Assembly (NCBI GenBank): GCA_021234155.1
Contig: JAJEKV010000507.1
Span: forward strand, 62,001 to 126,000
Direction: 5' to 3'
Length of the DNA stretch: 64,000 nt
Source: Isoetes taiwanensis
Lineage: Eukaryota > Streptophyta > Lycopodiopsida > Isoetales > Isoetaceae
The notes under the pieces were generated by a model. The model ran no database searches. It had not been told where the DNA came from and saw only the letters and a program-made list of their open reading frames with translations. Position numbers and translations under genes: made by a program. Positions within the stretch are counted from its first letter, which is position 1. Each line of letters starts with the position of its first letter. Below, piece by piece: positions 40,715 through 53,719 of this stretch.

Positions 40715-42054
40715 ATGGGTTCAAGCACGCGGAATGACCATCCTTCTCATTTGGGAAAATGCGATGATTTTTGCCGACCCGATGCTTTGGAAGAGCTAAT
40801 TTTCATGGCAACAGCATCCAAATCCAGCTCCGGTAGCCATGGCCAGAACAGGCCTGTGTGGATGTACCCAGAAATAGCAGGATCAAATCCGCCAGAGAGA
40901 TGGGGTCACTCAGCGTGCATGTTCTAAGGCAAGCTTTATGTGTTTGGGGTAAGAACAAAACCCAAAACCCACATTACCCTTTCTCAGCCATAGCCAAATC
41001 TGTCAATGAGCTCATGAATCCACACATGTTTTTGCAGGATGCGAGCAGACTTCATTTTAGCGATGTGCTAACTCTAGACCTCCAAACTATGGCATGGAGC
41101 TCTTTAGCATCTCTGGGAGAATAGCCCCGGTCCTAGGGATAGCCATACCGCCATTCTCTATGGCTCTAAAATGGTGATATTCGGTGGCACAAACGGTTCA
41201 AGCGCAACAATGATGTGCATATTTTGGATCCGGAGACTCTAATTTGGACAAACCTTCCAGAGAAGGGGATCCACCGTGTCCTAGAGAGAGCCATACCGCT
41301 ACTACGATCGGCGAAAACAAAATGCTCGAATTTGGAGGATCCGCAAAGGAGATTGCAACTATTTAAACGATATTCATGTTCTAGAGCTTGATTCAATCGT
41401 TGGACAAGCCCAATTGTGACGGGGATTTGCCTAGACGTAGAGATAGCCATACCGCAGTTGATTGTGGGTAACCAACTCATAGTTTATGGCGGAGACCGTG
41501 GTGATCGATATCCGGGCGACATTGATGTTTTAGATCTCGAAAATTTTACTTGGTCTAAGGTGCACGATTCAACCTTTTCCCAATCGGTCTTTTTGTTTCT
41601 GATTTACAATTTAAGCTTATAAGTTTTGGGTCGTCGGAATTGCAGCTTGAAACTGGCGAGTTCTTCCGGTCTGGACTTCGTGCAGGTCATATAGCCATCA
41701 CCGTGGGCTTGAAGGTGAGAAATTACTCACTTTGGGCCTGTTTGGGCTGAATTTGAACTCATTTTCAGTTGAGATGACAATGTCCCCATCTCTATGCTCT
41801 TTGGCGATTGATCCCTTTTTTTGAGCTAGGTTTTAGTTCAGATCGTCTTTGTTAGGCTATATTGAGTTGGGCAAATTTGTAATGCAGATATACATCTTTG
41901 GTGGTGTTGGAGATGGCACTTATTTCCAGTGATGTGTGGATGCTAGATGTTAGTTGCCCAACCCGAGTAGAATAGATGTGTTTGGATCTCAGGCCTCGAG
42001 TCGATTTTCTCATGTTGCTACATTGATAGATGACAACATTCTATTCTATGGAGG
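40715..42054 (+). CDS. Kelch-repeat protein, six motifs, 4+ exons
   Basis: Exons: 40715-40948, 41038-41559, 41646-41714 and 41888-42054, with GT-AG introns of 89, 86 and 173 bp; another donor follows 42054. Kelch motifs in order: PPERWGHSACMF with LYVFG, DSHTAIL with MVIFGGTNG, ESHTAT with LEFGG, a blade with LIVYGGDRGD, AGHIAI with IYIFGGVGDG, and SRFSHVATL with ILFYGG. Each is followed by D(V/I)xxLDxxxxxW. Six motifs suit one beta-propeller, a protein-binding platform. It resembles plant kelch proteins that begin VWMYPEIAGSNPPERWGH. Stops at 40925 and 41124 and several one-base losses, mostly in G runs and at CAG sites, break the frame. I judge most of them read errors. The C-terminal part is not found. 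Confidence 0.8.
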
Positions 42055-45000
42055 GTAATGCTCTAAAAATTGCACGAAACACAACGGATGTGTATCCGCT
42101 TCTAAGCTCCCCAAATCCGCTTCATTTTTTCTTCACATTTTTTACCTTTTAAGCCCTTGCAATGGTGTATGCGATGGTGCATGAGAGAGGTCATTTGGGC
42201 CGAGGTAGAGAGTTGGGTAAAAATATGCCAGATTTGAGGAGCAAACATTTGGGCAATCGTAATTTCATCTCTAGGTTTGTGTCGAATGTCTTTGCATACT
42301 GTCATGGCAAAGCTTTTACGCGTCGCATTTGGTTTGGTTCGATCTTCTTATGTCTTGTGTTTGTTTCCTGTACATAGGTTTTCTTCTTACGGTATGCAAG
42401 ATGAGGCTTGAGATCATTGATTCAAAATGAAGAGCAGGTTGGAGAGCGACCGAAAGGCGCTTTTTGTTCCGGAACAAACATGATTTATCCGATTTTTTTT
42501 TGAATGTTTTCGCCCTTACATTGCTCCATTTTATTTGCAATGGTCTGCATCAAGACATTCAAGTGGGATCGGGTCTACGAAGCTAGGTTTTTATTGCGGG
42601 GTCATCTAGTATTGGTTACAAAGAAGATCGGAGAAATAAGATCTGAAAACGAGACATGTATTGTTCAAAACTCAAAGTTAGTATAATCCATACGATTTAT
42701 GTTCTTCTATGGGAAATGAATCTCTCATTGAATTGGGCCATTTTCTCCATTTTCGACTCAAACCACGCCAAGGGCTATGGTGTGTCCGTTTTAAGGTCAT
42801 GAGGCCAGTGAGTGGTCGCTTCATGATTGAAGCTGCATGACAATGATGGTCACCGAGAAGATTTTTAGGGCTAAGTTTGCTTAGGGTTCCGTGACCATTT
42901 CTGAGAGTCCTTGGCCATGTGATTTTTAATTTGTGGGAATACCTATATGGCGGATTTTTTTATAAGCCCATGAGGTTTCTTTGGATGGCTATCGATTCAA
43001 GAGTCGATTTTACGTGATCCGGCACACTGGATGCAAATCGATTAGAGAGTTTTGAGGTATTTCTACACCATATTTATAGAGCTTCACTCTTTTGAGATGT
43101 CTTTTGCCTTGATTGTTTAGTTCTCGGTTAATTAGCAATTTAGAAGCAATGTATGGCTTTCAAATCAACGTGTAAATGATAATATCCTAGGCTCATGCCA
43201 AGTTTTGAGTGTTGTTGCTCGGCATGCAGATGCTCCTCAATTTTGCCAGTAAGCGGTGTAGATTTGTCCATTCTAAATCTAAGCATTTAGGAATGCACAG
43301 AAAAAATGCATATATGGAACACCGATTATTGTGATCACTCTTGATCCGGGGTTCTCTAGCACGGAACTGGATGAATCGCTTGCGGTAATGTTCTTAGTCA
43401 TTAGCGTGTTTTATATTGAAATGATCATACGAATTATTTTCCGGCAATTCAATGATGGAGCCCGCCAATGCGGTTGGTGCTTTCGGACGGTTAAAAAGGC
43501 GAGGCAATTTAGCCGCCTCAAATCTTTTTGGAAATGTTTTTGCAATAAAGGTGCAAATATTTGAGAAATGCCGGGTTCAAACCCATGTAGCTACCGATCT
43601 TAAAATCTTGTGCAAGGCATTTGTAATATGAAGTTGATGAATCTACAAGCATTGCCGTTGAATTTCAATCTTTCCAAAAGCCATTGCACATCTTCTATTT
43701 AGTTTCCAACTTAGTTAGTATGCAATGAAGCTAAAGCTTGCAATTTCCGGTCCCGGACTTGGGGCTTCGATTTCAAATGAGGATGCATTTTCTATATTAG
43801 TTTCTGCTGAGCAGGTCTTCCTTCATATCGTGGGAGCTCGTTTCTTGGACCTTGAAATTTTTTTAAGTGAATGGGCATGCAAAGACATTGGTGCTTTAGG
43901 CATATGAAAATCCCAATTGAGAATGACAATGGATGTCATGGACATCTCTACCTTTATGGATTTGGAGTGCGTATCATGATGTTTGCTCTCGATTAAAAAG
44001 GTGGGGATTATGTGCTTCAGCTTGCGACCTAACCTTTGAGTATGTCATGTCAAGACGCAGACCTTAAAGACGCAACTTCATGCAGATGGAATACACATTG
44101 CAAGTTGAGAATACACATTGCCCTTTTAGCATCTCCTTGCAAATAGTAATCAAGAGAGTTTTGAATATTCTTCTTGCATGACAAGTTCTAGTTAGCATCC
44201 ATGTACGGTAGTTGAGGATTCTTTGCCAAGTTTCAGCGTCATGGCGGATGGATTGATGGTTGGTTGCTAAAGCTATGTGTGTGGATTTTAGATGCCGTGG
44301 ATTTTTCCACTTCAAAATTCTTTTATGTTGTCACAATAATCTAGTCTGTGGAAATAAGACTTAACAAATACTATTGTGTAGGGGCCTTAAATAAGTAGCC
44401 ATCTTTGCAAACTACTATAACCATCCAAAGATGTGCATTTATCTATTGGCTTGAAAGTGGGGTTTTATATTTGCATTCTCAAACTTGGATATTGATAATT
44501 CATATACAATAGGGCATTTTAACAAGGGCTCATGATGTGAATAATTCCATTAATTTGCATATCTTTTTCCTTTTTATTCCATCAATCCAACAGGGATGGT
44601 GCCACGAACAAATAAAATGCCATTATTTGAAGATCAAATTATGATCAAATTAAGTTGATCTCGACTTGTGTATAAGGCATGCTAGATGATCTCGATATGT
44701 GTCAATGTTCTCATTGGTAGATTGCTTATCATTCCCTATGATTATCCACTTTCTCAGCTTCTTGGATATATAGTGATGCAAAAAAGATAGAGCAAGTGGT
44801 TGTCTGGTGTTGATTTTTACAATTGTTTGCTTGGTTGAGCGAATATGGAACAACAGCTTGGTAATGCTTGGTAATGGCTATGATGCCATATTAATTAACC
44901 AATAACATGTTTGATAATTCCAACAAACCCAGTTTCTTGGGGACAGACAAGGGTACACAATGCCTTATCCAATTTCCATAGATTATAGAATCTCAAGATA

Positions 45001-45455
45001 GACAATTCTAAACATATAAAATGAACCATTCAAAAGAAGCATCCTCGACCTCAAACTTGCCTCTATGTCGAATCTTTGCATCTTTGCAAAAATTATGGAA
45101 CATGATATGTGTTTTTTTTGAAAGCGCGATACGTCACATTACACAACACAAAGTTCAATTAAAACCCAATACAGTATGACACATTCCAAAAAACATTGGC
45201 CAAAGATAAAGGACAAGGATAAAAATAAAGAGCAAGAATCATGGTATGCTCTATGCATGCAGATTGATAGGACTGAAAGTTTGCCATCGTCGATAAATAC
45301 CAAGTTGTAAGTTGTGGCCGACTCCCATGGGTCGATAAAGGATTATGTTAAACTTTACTCCCATGCAGAGCTATCTTTATTAGATAGCTCTGCATTTGGC
45401 TTCTAGTTGGATTTGTACAGTCTCTCATAGTGCAACCGCTCATAGTACAAAGACT

Positions 45456-45458
<3 letters not shown>
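42055..45458. other. No gene recognised downstream of kelch gene
   Basis: Should contain the end of the kelch gene if that is complete, but I could not identify further exons. One stretch (43454-43620) stays open and protein-like (ANAVGAFGRLKRRGNLAAS) without a recognised family. A TAGATAGCTCTGCAT-containing short inverted repeat lies near 45368-45395. Confidence 0.4.

Positions 45459-45546
<88 letters not shown>
45459..45546. repeat. (TA)n microsatellite
   Basis: About 88 bp of TA repeats immediately before block B. The sequence left of it differs from that left of block A. Confidence 0.95.
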
Positions 45547-45548
<2 letters not shown>

Positions 45549-45576
45549 CTAGTTAAGGTGCCCAGCGTTGCTGGGC
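45549..45576 (-). mobile_element. Helitron-type 3' terminus
   Basis: On the minus strand: hairpin gcccagc-aac-gctgggc, spacer accttaa (7 bases), then CTAG followed by T and a TA-rich flank. It matches the plus-strand terminus at 16604-16632 in layout and spacer (acc-t/a-taa). The element body would be block B itself. Confidence 0.7.
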
Positions 45577-46744
45577 ATAAGTTAAACCGTGTAAATGATG
45601 TTCAAAAGAATGATGAGACACCCTAATGGGCTGTTTTTTGCAACATTGTATTTTTGAATTTGCAAACTTTCTTCACGTTCTTTATTTATTATTTTTTGCA
45701 ACATTGTAATTTTGAATTTGCAAACTTTCTTCACATTCTGTATTTGTCATGACTCTATACACACTGACCCCAATTTTTGGTCCACAGTTGTTTTTTAGTT
45801 GTACGGAAGTGTTGTTTTATGCCAAAAACAACACCAAAATGGCCCCAAAAATCCACGTGGCCCGTTTATCCGGATTTGCACAAAGAGACAGTGGTTTTTT
45901 GGCAGAATTTTCCACAGTGGTCTTTTGGCAAAAAAATCCACGCGTAGAAAAATTTGACATAGTTTTTTTGAATTTTTGTCAACGTGTACTTTTTTCCTTC
46001 ACTGTTGTTTTTTGTGGAACCATGCGTTGTTTATCTTTAAAATAGCACGCGTAGGTTTTAATTTTACTACACCTAAAGAACTAAATTACAACACTAGAAA
46101 TAAAGGATTACAAGGAAAAGAACACATAGGAAATAGAAAATAATATTTTCCAAGTGTGTTTTTTTCGATATAGACACGTCGTTTCAAGTGTTGTTTTTGA
46201 AAAATTAAAGAAATCACGCATGGACTTTTTTTAATTTACAAAACACTACATGTGTTATTCGAATCTAGCTATTGTTTTTCTAAAATAAGGACATGTAAAA
46301 AGTAAATTTTATAACACGTAGAAAAACGTGAATTTATAATGTGGTTGTTTAACTAATCGAGGATATTAACACGTGGCACACTTTTTTTAAATAAAAAACA
46401 TTATTCTAACTAATCAAATATGGACATGTGGCATACTTTAAAAATAAAAAAGCATTATTATTACACATAGGAAAAAAATAAAGTATTGTATCTAATATAT
46501 CTTCTAACAATCAAAAGTTGACACGTGGCACACATTAAAAAAAAAATTTACTATAGGCCACAATTTAAAAGCTAATATATTATGAATTTTTTATTGTAAA
46601 AAAAAGAGCCTTTTGGGAATCGAACCCAAACAAGTCCATAGGGCATAAAATGCCATGTTATCTCCATTCTCATTCATACATAATAGATTGCAATCTAAGT
46701 TAAAAATTCAATGGTTAAACATTCAATGGTTAAGGTTCAAAAAT

Positions 46745-48215
46745 GTCATCGATGCGTGGCGAAACGCCATTCTGCGAGGCGAGCATGCATGCATTGCATG
46801 CGTACATGCATCATCGCATGCATTTTCTAGGCGGATTCATTAAGTTGAGGGATAAGCTACTTGTGCGGGGTTCTTCATCGGCGTTTTCATGGCTTTTCTC
46901 ATCTCTCGGCCGATATCCATGGCTCCCACCCTTCCCCCCCTTAAAATTGTTATTTATATGTTCATATTTTTTTTTTTAATGCGTGTAGCGCGTGACCGAC
47001 CCTAAACTTTTTAGGTGTAAATGTTGTTTTTTTGTCGTGGCCGGCGTGACCCGGCCTACGCTTTTCGAGGTTTTTCTCTATTTGTTTTACGTTGGTGATA
47101 TGCGAGTCCGGGGGTGATCTTGCGACATTATTCTCTGTGGGCGTGGGTTTTTGTGGGGGCGTTTAGCAGCCTGCGTTGTCAACCCCCTTCAGAGATTTTT
47201 ATAAGCTAGGGTTTTTCTCGAAAACCGAAAGGCGGGATTTTTAATCCCGTGATAAACTCGGTGAGTACACCTTCCAACATCTATAGCACACAATTTTAGA
47301 TACGAAAACGACATCGCAATACCCAAAAAATGAAAAACATAGGGAATATCCAGTTATAAATATCCGACCCCAAATAAAATTGTGTGCTATAGATGTTGGT
47401 TATAATTGGGCCGAGTTTATCGCCGGATTAAAAACCCCTACTCTTCGGTTTTCGAGGAAAACCCTAGTTTATAAAAATCTCGGCAAGGGCTTGGATAACG
47501 CAGGGTCGCTAAACGCCCCACAAAAACCCACGCCCACGAGAGAATACCAAGTCAGCGCGATCACCCCCCGACCCTGCATTACATCACCAACGTAAAAACA
47601 AATAGAAAAAAACCTCGAAAAGCTTAGGGTTGGTCACGCCGCGCCACGCCACAAAAAACAACATTTTACACCTCAAAAAAGCGAGGGTTGGTCACGCGCG
47701 CCACGCCAAAACAAAAACAAATATGAACATATAAATAACAATTTTGGGGGGAAGGGTGGGAGCCATGGATACCGCCGAGATGAGAAAGTGCCGATGAAAC
47801 GCCGATGAAGAACCCCGCACAAGTAGCGATCCTCAACTTAATGAACGCCTAGAATGTATGGGCGATGCATGCATGCGACGCGATGCAATCAGACAGCTCG
47901 CCGTCGCAGAAGAATGGCGATTCGCTATTTTAATCGATGACATTCTTTGCACCGCACCGCATGAACAACAAATATCCCGATACCGCAGAACTTCAAATAC
48001 TAGATCCGAGGAGAAAAGGTTGAAGATTGTCCTAAGCCGACAAAAGAGCAAAGATAGAAGAGGTTAGAAAAAGGATAGGAATGGCCAAGAAAGCATAGCT
48101 CATGCAAGAAGAAGCCCTCCTCCGCATGAGATCAAAGAATAGAAGCCATGGATACCGGCCGAGAGATGAGAAAGCCGGATGTTGTTGTTCATGCGAGCAA
48201 AGTCAGCAAGAATAT
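46745..48215. mobile_element. Palindromic insertion present only in block B
   Basis: Block A has the uninterrupted sequence ggttcaaaaatattgaatt at about 1645; block B has 1.47 kb inserted there. 46745-47941 is an inverted repeat: starts gtcatcgatgcg, ends aatcgatgac, centre near 47343 between ccaacatctatagcacac and its complement. Arms of about 560 bp, GC-rich. A 270-bp tail (47942-48215) repeats the gccatggatacc...gatgagaaag box of the right arm. The bases aat flank both sides, a possible 3-bp target duplication. No transposase. Confidence 0.7.
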
Positions 48216-50773
48216 TGAATTAATGGTGGTTATAAAACAATTCAGCTTTTACAAAAAATTAAATCCAAGAAGAATAACAGATACAAAAGAAAAGCTCAAA
48301 AATTAAACGGAAGATGAGTTACATAAATAGACCGGTTCGGGTGATGTAAAGATGGATTCTGAATCAAGAATATTGGAGCAGATTGGAGCATAAAATGGGC
48401 GTAAATGGCACAACCGAAGCATTTATTGGGCATTCCCGGTTCCATCTTGCTCACATCCTTCACCGCTTTGTATTCTTTGCTATCTTCTTCCTTCAACACG
48501 CAATGTACCTAAAGGGCCATGAATGCTAACTAGCCTGGCTGACTTAACATGCAAGAACTTCTTCGCAAAAACATAAACAATAAACAATAAAAAGTACCTC
48601 CGGATGATCAACGGATTAGTTTTTCCTTGAGCTTTATAAAATACGCCATTTGTATTGGGAATCGTATTTGTATTTGAGTTTTTCCTGAGCAGAAATATTC
48701 GCCATGTGTATTGGGAATCGTTGATGTGGCTTCTGACTTCCTGAGGCAGCGGCAACAGCCACCATGATGGGCTACCATCGTCGATGATCCCACTCAAAAT
48801 GGTTCGAAAAGGATGATCCCACTCAAAATGACGCAAATGATAATGAATCTTTGCAAAGAGAAGCGGTGGTAGCGGAAAATCAGGAAATAACCATAAACCT
48901 GTAGCTCACAGGTAGGGGTTTATGTATAGAAAACATCCAGCTTATTAAATAAGGTGTCTTCCACGTATTAATGCAAGAAATAGGCGCGGCCCTTGCTGCT
49001 TCGAACCACAAAAAGGAATGGGAGCGGGGGAACAATTTTTCCATCACTAAAAAATGCAGATATGAAGAACGCGTTCAAGGTGAGAAAGAATGGAGGAGAG
49101 CCGGATTTCAAAAAAGCTGTAAGAAAATAATGAGCGAGAGAAAAGAATGGAAGCAGAGAAAAGAATGGAACAAAAAGAATGGTGAGAAAAGAATGAATAT
49201 GAAAATGTTCCCGAATATTTCTGCCATGCACTAACCGATAGATTTCTTCTAGAACGGTGTCCCATTTTTTGTAAAAGCGACCCTTTTGTCAATCTGGACA
49301 CATCTATTACGGTTTGACTTCGGCCCCTTTGATTCCCGCAGATCCGGATCCCGAGCCTATGTTCCCTTAAGGATAAATTGCGGTCGGTTCGATTCTGCTT
49401 TGCTCATCACGCCTTTGAATCCGATCATTTCTTCTTCTGTTTTGCTCTAATCTCGACCATGCACAAGCGGCGCCATGGCACAGGAACCGCCAAAGCACCG
49501 GACATGGCGCCATATTTGGAGAAAGAAAGCACAAGCGCCATAGCTGGAAAGAAAAGCAATGAGCGAAGAAAGCAATGGCGGCAAAGAAATCTCAGCCCTT
49601 CATTTTTACCCAATAAGATCATAGGACAAGGATCATGATCTTCACCGAGTCCATCTCTATTGTCAATAAATCTGAGGCGTTTAAAAGATAGAGCCAATAA
49701 GATCATAGTACTAAGATCACCATCATGGGCCATTTATCTTAGTCAAACTGGACCGTTATTCTCACTTTGATGGGGCAATTTTTACACATATTTTAATTCT
49801 CAAATTTTCAACCTATAATAATCTACTAATGGGATGTTTTTTATATTGTTTGTGGAACATTGATCCGACAAATATCCCTCCATTGTGCCGGATCAATGAC
49901 CCTCGATTTTTTCCTTTGGAGTTCCATGTGCAACTTTTAATGGTGCAAAAGTGCACAAAGGGTCTATGCACGGTTGGAAAATTTTGAGGGCAAAAAACAT
50001 GGAACCCAATGGTCAAAGCACTGCAGACCGGGTGGAAAGAATTTCAGCGGACCAATTAGAATCTCCAACTAAGATATGCATATGTAAATATGATTTGGCT
50101 CTTCTTAGAAAAGGCGAATTTGAGCAAGAATCGCAATGTCTTACCCAAGTTTTACTTATCAAAATAAATGCCCAACTTCGCATTTTTAGGTCCTAAAGAT
50201 AATTACATCATAGCTTATTTGGAGCATTTGAAGAGGCAAGAACTTTTGAATCAAACAAACAACTAAAAACTTTCCTTGCCATATGTTTTGCATCTCCAGA
50301 CCGCAATGGCCGCAAAGCCGGAATGAATCTCCAACTGCCTTTGACATTCTGCATCAGATTCACATTGCCTCCAATCCGACCTTTGTGAAAGAAACAAGAC
50401 AAGAGAAACAAAGAAATAAAACAAAAGAAATAAAGACACAAAAGAAATAAATCCTCCTTGTTCGGCCGGAGGATTCGAATCTCCAGGCCGCAATGCCCTC
50501 ACCAAAGCGACAAACACCAGGGCAATGCAGCTTTGGTTTTAACACTATCCAGTCCAGGCACACCCTCAGGAATCCGCGCCGCTTAGTTTTCCACAATCAA
50601 GCGTCGCCTCCCTAATCGCATCTGCACTAGGAGCAAAGTTTCAGCATTGGAGCAGGGGGCTGGAGTTTTGGCATGCAAACGTAGCTACCTGCACTTATCC
50701 AGTCCCTACAAATGGCAAGCCATCTTTCTTTTTTAGAACCATTGCCAAGAATGCCATCCAAAAACCCCAGTGG
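48216..50773. other. Non-coding part of block B
   Basis: Matches 1660-4186 of block A. No gene recognised. Small frames on both strands change between the copies. Confidence 0.55.
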
Positions 50774-51656
50774 TGACATGTTTGAGCCACCTTGGCATGT
50801 TTGAGCCACCTTGGCATGCTTGAGCCACCTAGGCACCAACATGCCACTTAGGCTCAAACATGCCAAGGTGGCTCAAACGTGCCACGCGGGGTCCAACATG
50901 CCACCTCCACGTGGGCTCCCAACATGCCACCTAGGCTCCAACATGCCAAGGTGGCTCAAACATGCCACTAGGCTCAAACATGCCGAGGTGGCTCAAACAT
51001 ACCACCTAGGCCCTAACATGCCAAGGTGGCTCAAACATGCCATGTGGGCTCCAACATGCCACCTAAGCTCCAACATGCCAAGGTGCATGCCGTGGGCTCC
51101 CAACATGCCACCCTAGGCTCCAACATGCCAAGGTGGCTCAAACATGCCATCGCGGGCTCCAACATGCCACCTAGGCTCCAACATGCCAAGGTGATGCCAC
51201 CTAGGCACCAACATGCCACCTAGGCTCAAACATGGCAAGGTGGCTCCCAACATGCCACCTAGGCTCCAACATGCCAAGGTGGCTCCAAAAAATGCCAAGG
51301 TGGCTAAAACATGCCATGTGGGCTCCAACATGCTACCTAAGCTCCAACATGCCAAGATGGCTCAAGCATGCCATGGGCTCCCAACATGCCACCTAGGCTC
51401 CAACATGCCAAGGTGGCTCAAACATGCCACTCGGCTCAAACATGCCAAGGTGGCTCAAACATGCCATCTGCGGGCTCCAACATGCCACCTAGGCTCCAAC
51501 ATGCCAGGTGATGCCACCTAGGCACCAACATGCCACCTAGGCTCAAACATGCCAAGGTGGCTCAAACATGCCAAGGTGGCTCCAACATGCCACCTAGGCT
51601 CCAACATGCACCAAGGTGGCTCAAAATGCCAAGGTGCTCAAACATGCCATGTGGGC
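50774..51656 (+). repeat. 19-bp minisatellite array, left arm B
   Basis: Alternating 19-mers as in arm A, orientation ccaaggtggctcaaacatg. Units are a little more regular than in A. Confidence 0.9.
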
Positions 51657-53719
51657 ATGATGACTAGGACTTCATGCAGAAATATGATAACCTTTGAATT
51701 TTTTATAGAGGCATTTTAATGGATTCGGGGTAGTACAAAGGCGGAATGGAGATTCGACTTAGCCATGCCATCGAGCGGCCAAAAATACCCTTGGGACCAA
51801 GTTACACGGTCATTTTGCATGAAAGAAACCACAGACCCTCTACATAGCGGTGATACGCGGCCATCTCTTAGACTAATTGGACATGAGCTACTTTGGGCTT
51901 CTTGGAAAGGGTAGTCTTACGCCCGCGAAACTTGGTCTCAAGGTAACATCAACGTTTGAGTCCATTGGCGGTCGGTTCCACGGTTCGGTGGGGAAAGTTG
52001 CCCATCCGTGGCGAGGGGTTCTTTAGGAGAGGACCTTTGGGGGCTATACGGAAGGTTTTAAAGGTCCATATGCGGCATCAACACTCTCCCCTCACATTGA
52101 TGACATTGTGCAAGATCACGGTGAATCGATATAGTATATAGCCTCGAAGCGTAAACCACGTGTGTTGCTAGGTTATTGAAGGGTTTACATTATGGGGGTC
52201 GAGGTTTTAATCGGTTGCACTTAGGACATGGTTGGCTACGCAATTGAAAACATGAAACAATAAGGCCGATGGAATGGGGTTTGGAGTTATCCTCCTCCCG
52301 GTTATTGGCAATTAGAAGTCAAGCCTTTGTTTTAGCAAAATTATTTGGGATCATTCGGGATGGCCCTAGGGATCCAAACTTCTGTTATTTGAGTTGCCAT
52401 GGCTCTCATGCATGTTTAGAAAAGGTGCACCTAGTTATTTAAAAAACAACCGCGTTTTGGCCTCCAAAGCGTAAACCCTACAATAACCTAGCAACACACG
52501 GGGTTTTCGTTTGGGAGGCCAAAAGCGCAAATTTTCTTTTGGATACCTAGGTGCAACTTTTCTAAAACACATGTGGAGCCATGGCAACTGAAATAATAGA
52601 GTTTGATCTCATTGTCCATCGAATGATCCCAAACAATTTTGCTACTACAAAAGGTGCTCTTGACTTCTAATTGCCACACCGGAGGAGGATAACTCAAACC
52701 CATTCCATCAGTTCCTATTGCTTCATGTTTTCAATTGCGGCTTCTCAACCATGTCCCAAGTGCAACCGACTAAGGCTCACCCCCATAGCGTAAAACCCTT
52801 CAATAACCTAGCAAACACACACAGTTTTACGCTTGAGGGTTATAGTATCCCGCCAGATTCAATTGACCTTGCATAATGTCATCGCGGTAGAGGGAGGGTG
52901 TTGAAGCCAGAAGATGGACCTTTAAACCTTTGAGGCGCCGTCCCAAAGGTCCTCTCCCAAAGAACCGCCACGGACGACGCAACTTTTCCTAATCTCGAAC
53001 AGTGGAACCGACTTTTACAATGGACTCAAAAACGCTGAAATTACCCCGAGACCAAGTTTCGTGGGATTTAAGACTACCCCTTTTCAAGAAGCGCCAAAGT
53101 AGCTCATGTCCAACATGTTCAGAGTCAATTGGTCAAGAGATGGTTGCGTATCACCATGTAGAGGGTTCGTTTTTTCATTGCAAAAAATGAGCGGTAACTT
53201 GGTCCCTAGAGTAATTTCGCCATTCCGGATGGCATGGTGAAGTAATCTCCATTACTTGAGCCTTTGTACCGGCCTCGAACCACAAAACACTTTGGGTGTC
53301 TACACTTGGGGAAACCGGAGCTCGGGAGTGGGGGGCCTTTGGCATTTACCCTCTGGGAGGCGTTGGAGGTGGAAAGGCTGCCTCGGCAAGCCTTTCCGAG
53401 GTCCGTCTCCTCGGGTCTGGCCTCTCCCTCCGGGTGAGGAAGCCATGCAAAGTCCTCGTCTTGGTTCCATTTGACTTAAGGATGTCGCCGCTTTAAGTTC
53501 TTCAAGATCCCTCTATTCTATCCATTGCCAAACTCCTCTACCAAAAATTCCAAAGGTTATCATATTTTTGCATGAAGTCCTAGTCATCATGTCCACGCCA
53601 CCACCATCTAGCCATGCCACCCAAAATTTGCCAACATCACCCAATGAAAAGACCAAAGATGGACATCTTTTTCATTTTTGGCCTAGTCAAAACTTGGCCT
53701 TGCTTACTTGGTATGCCAT

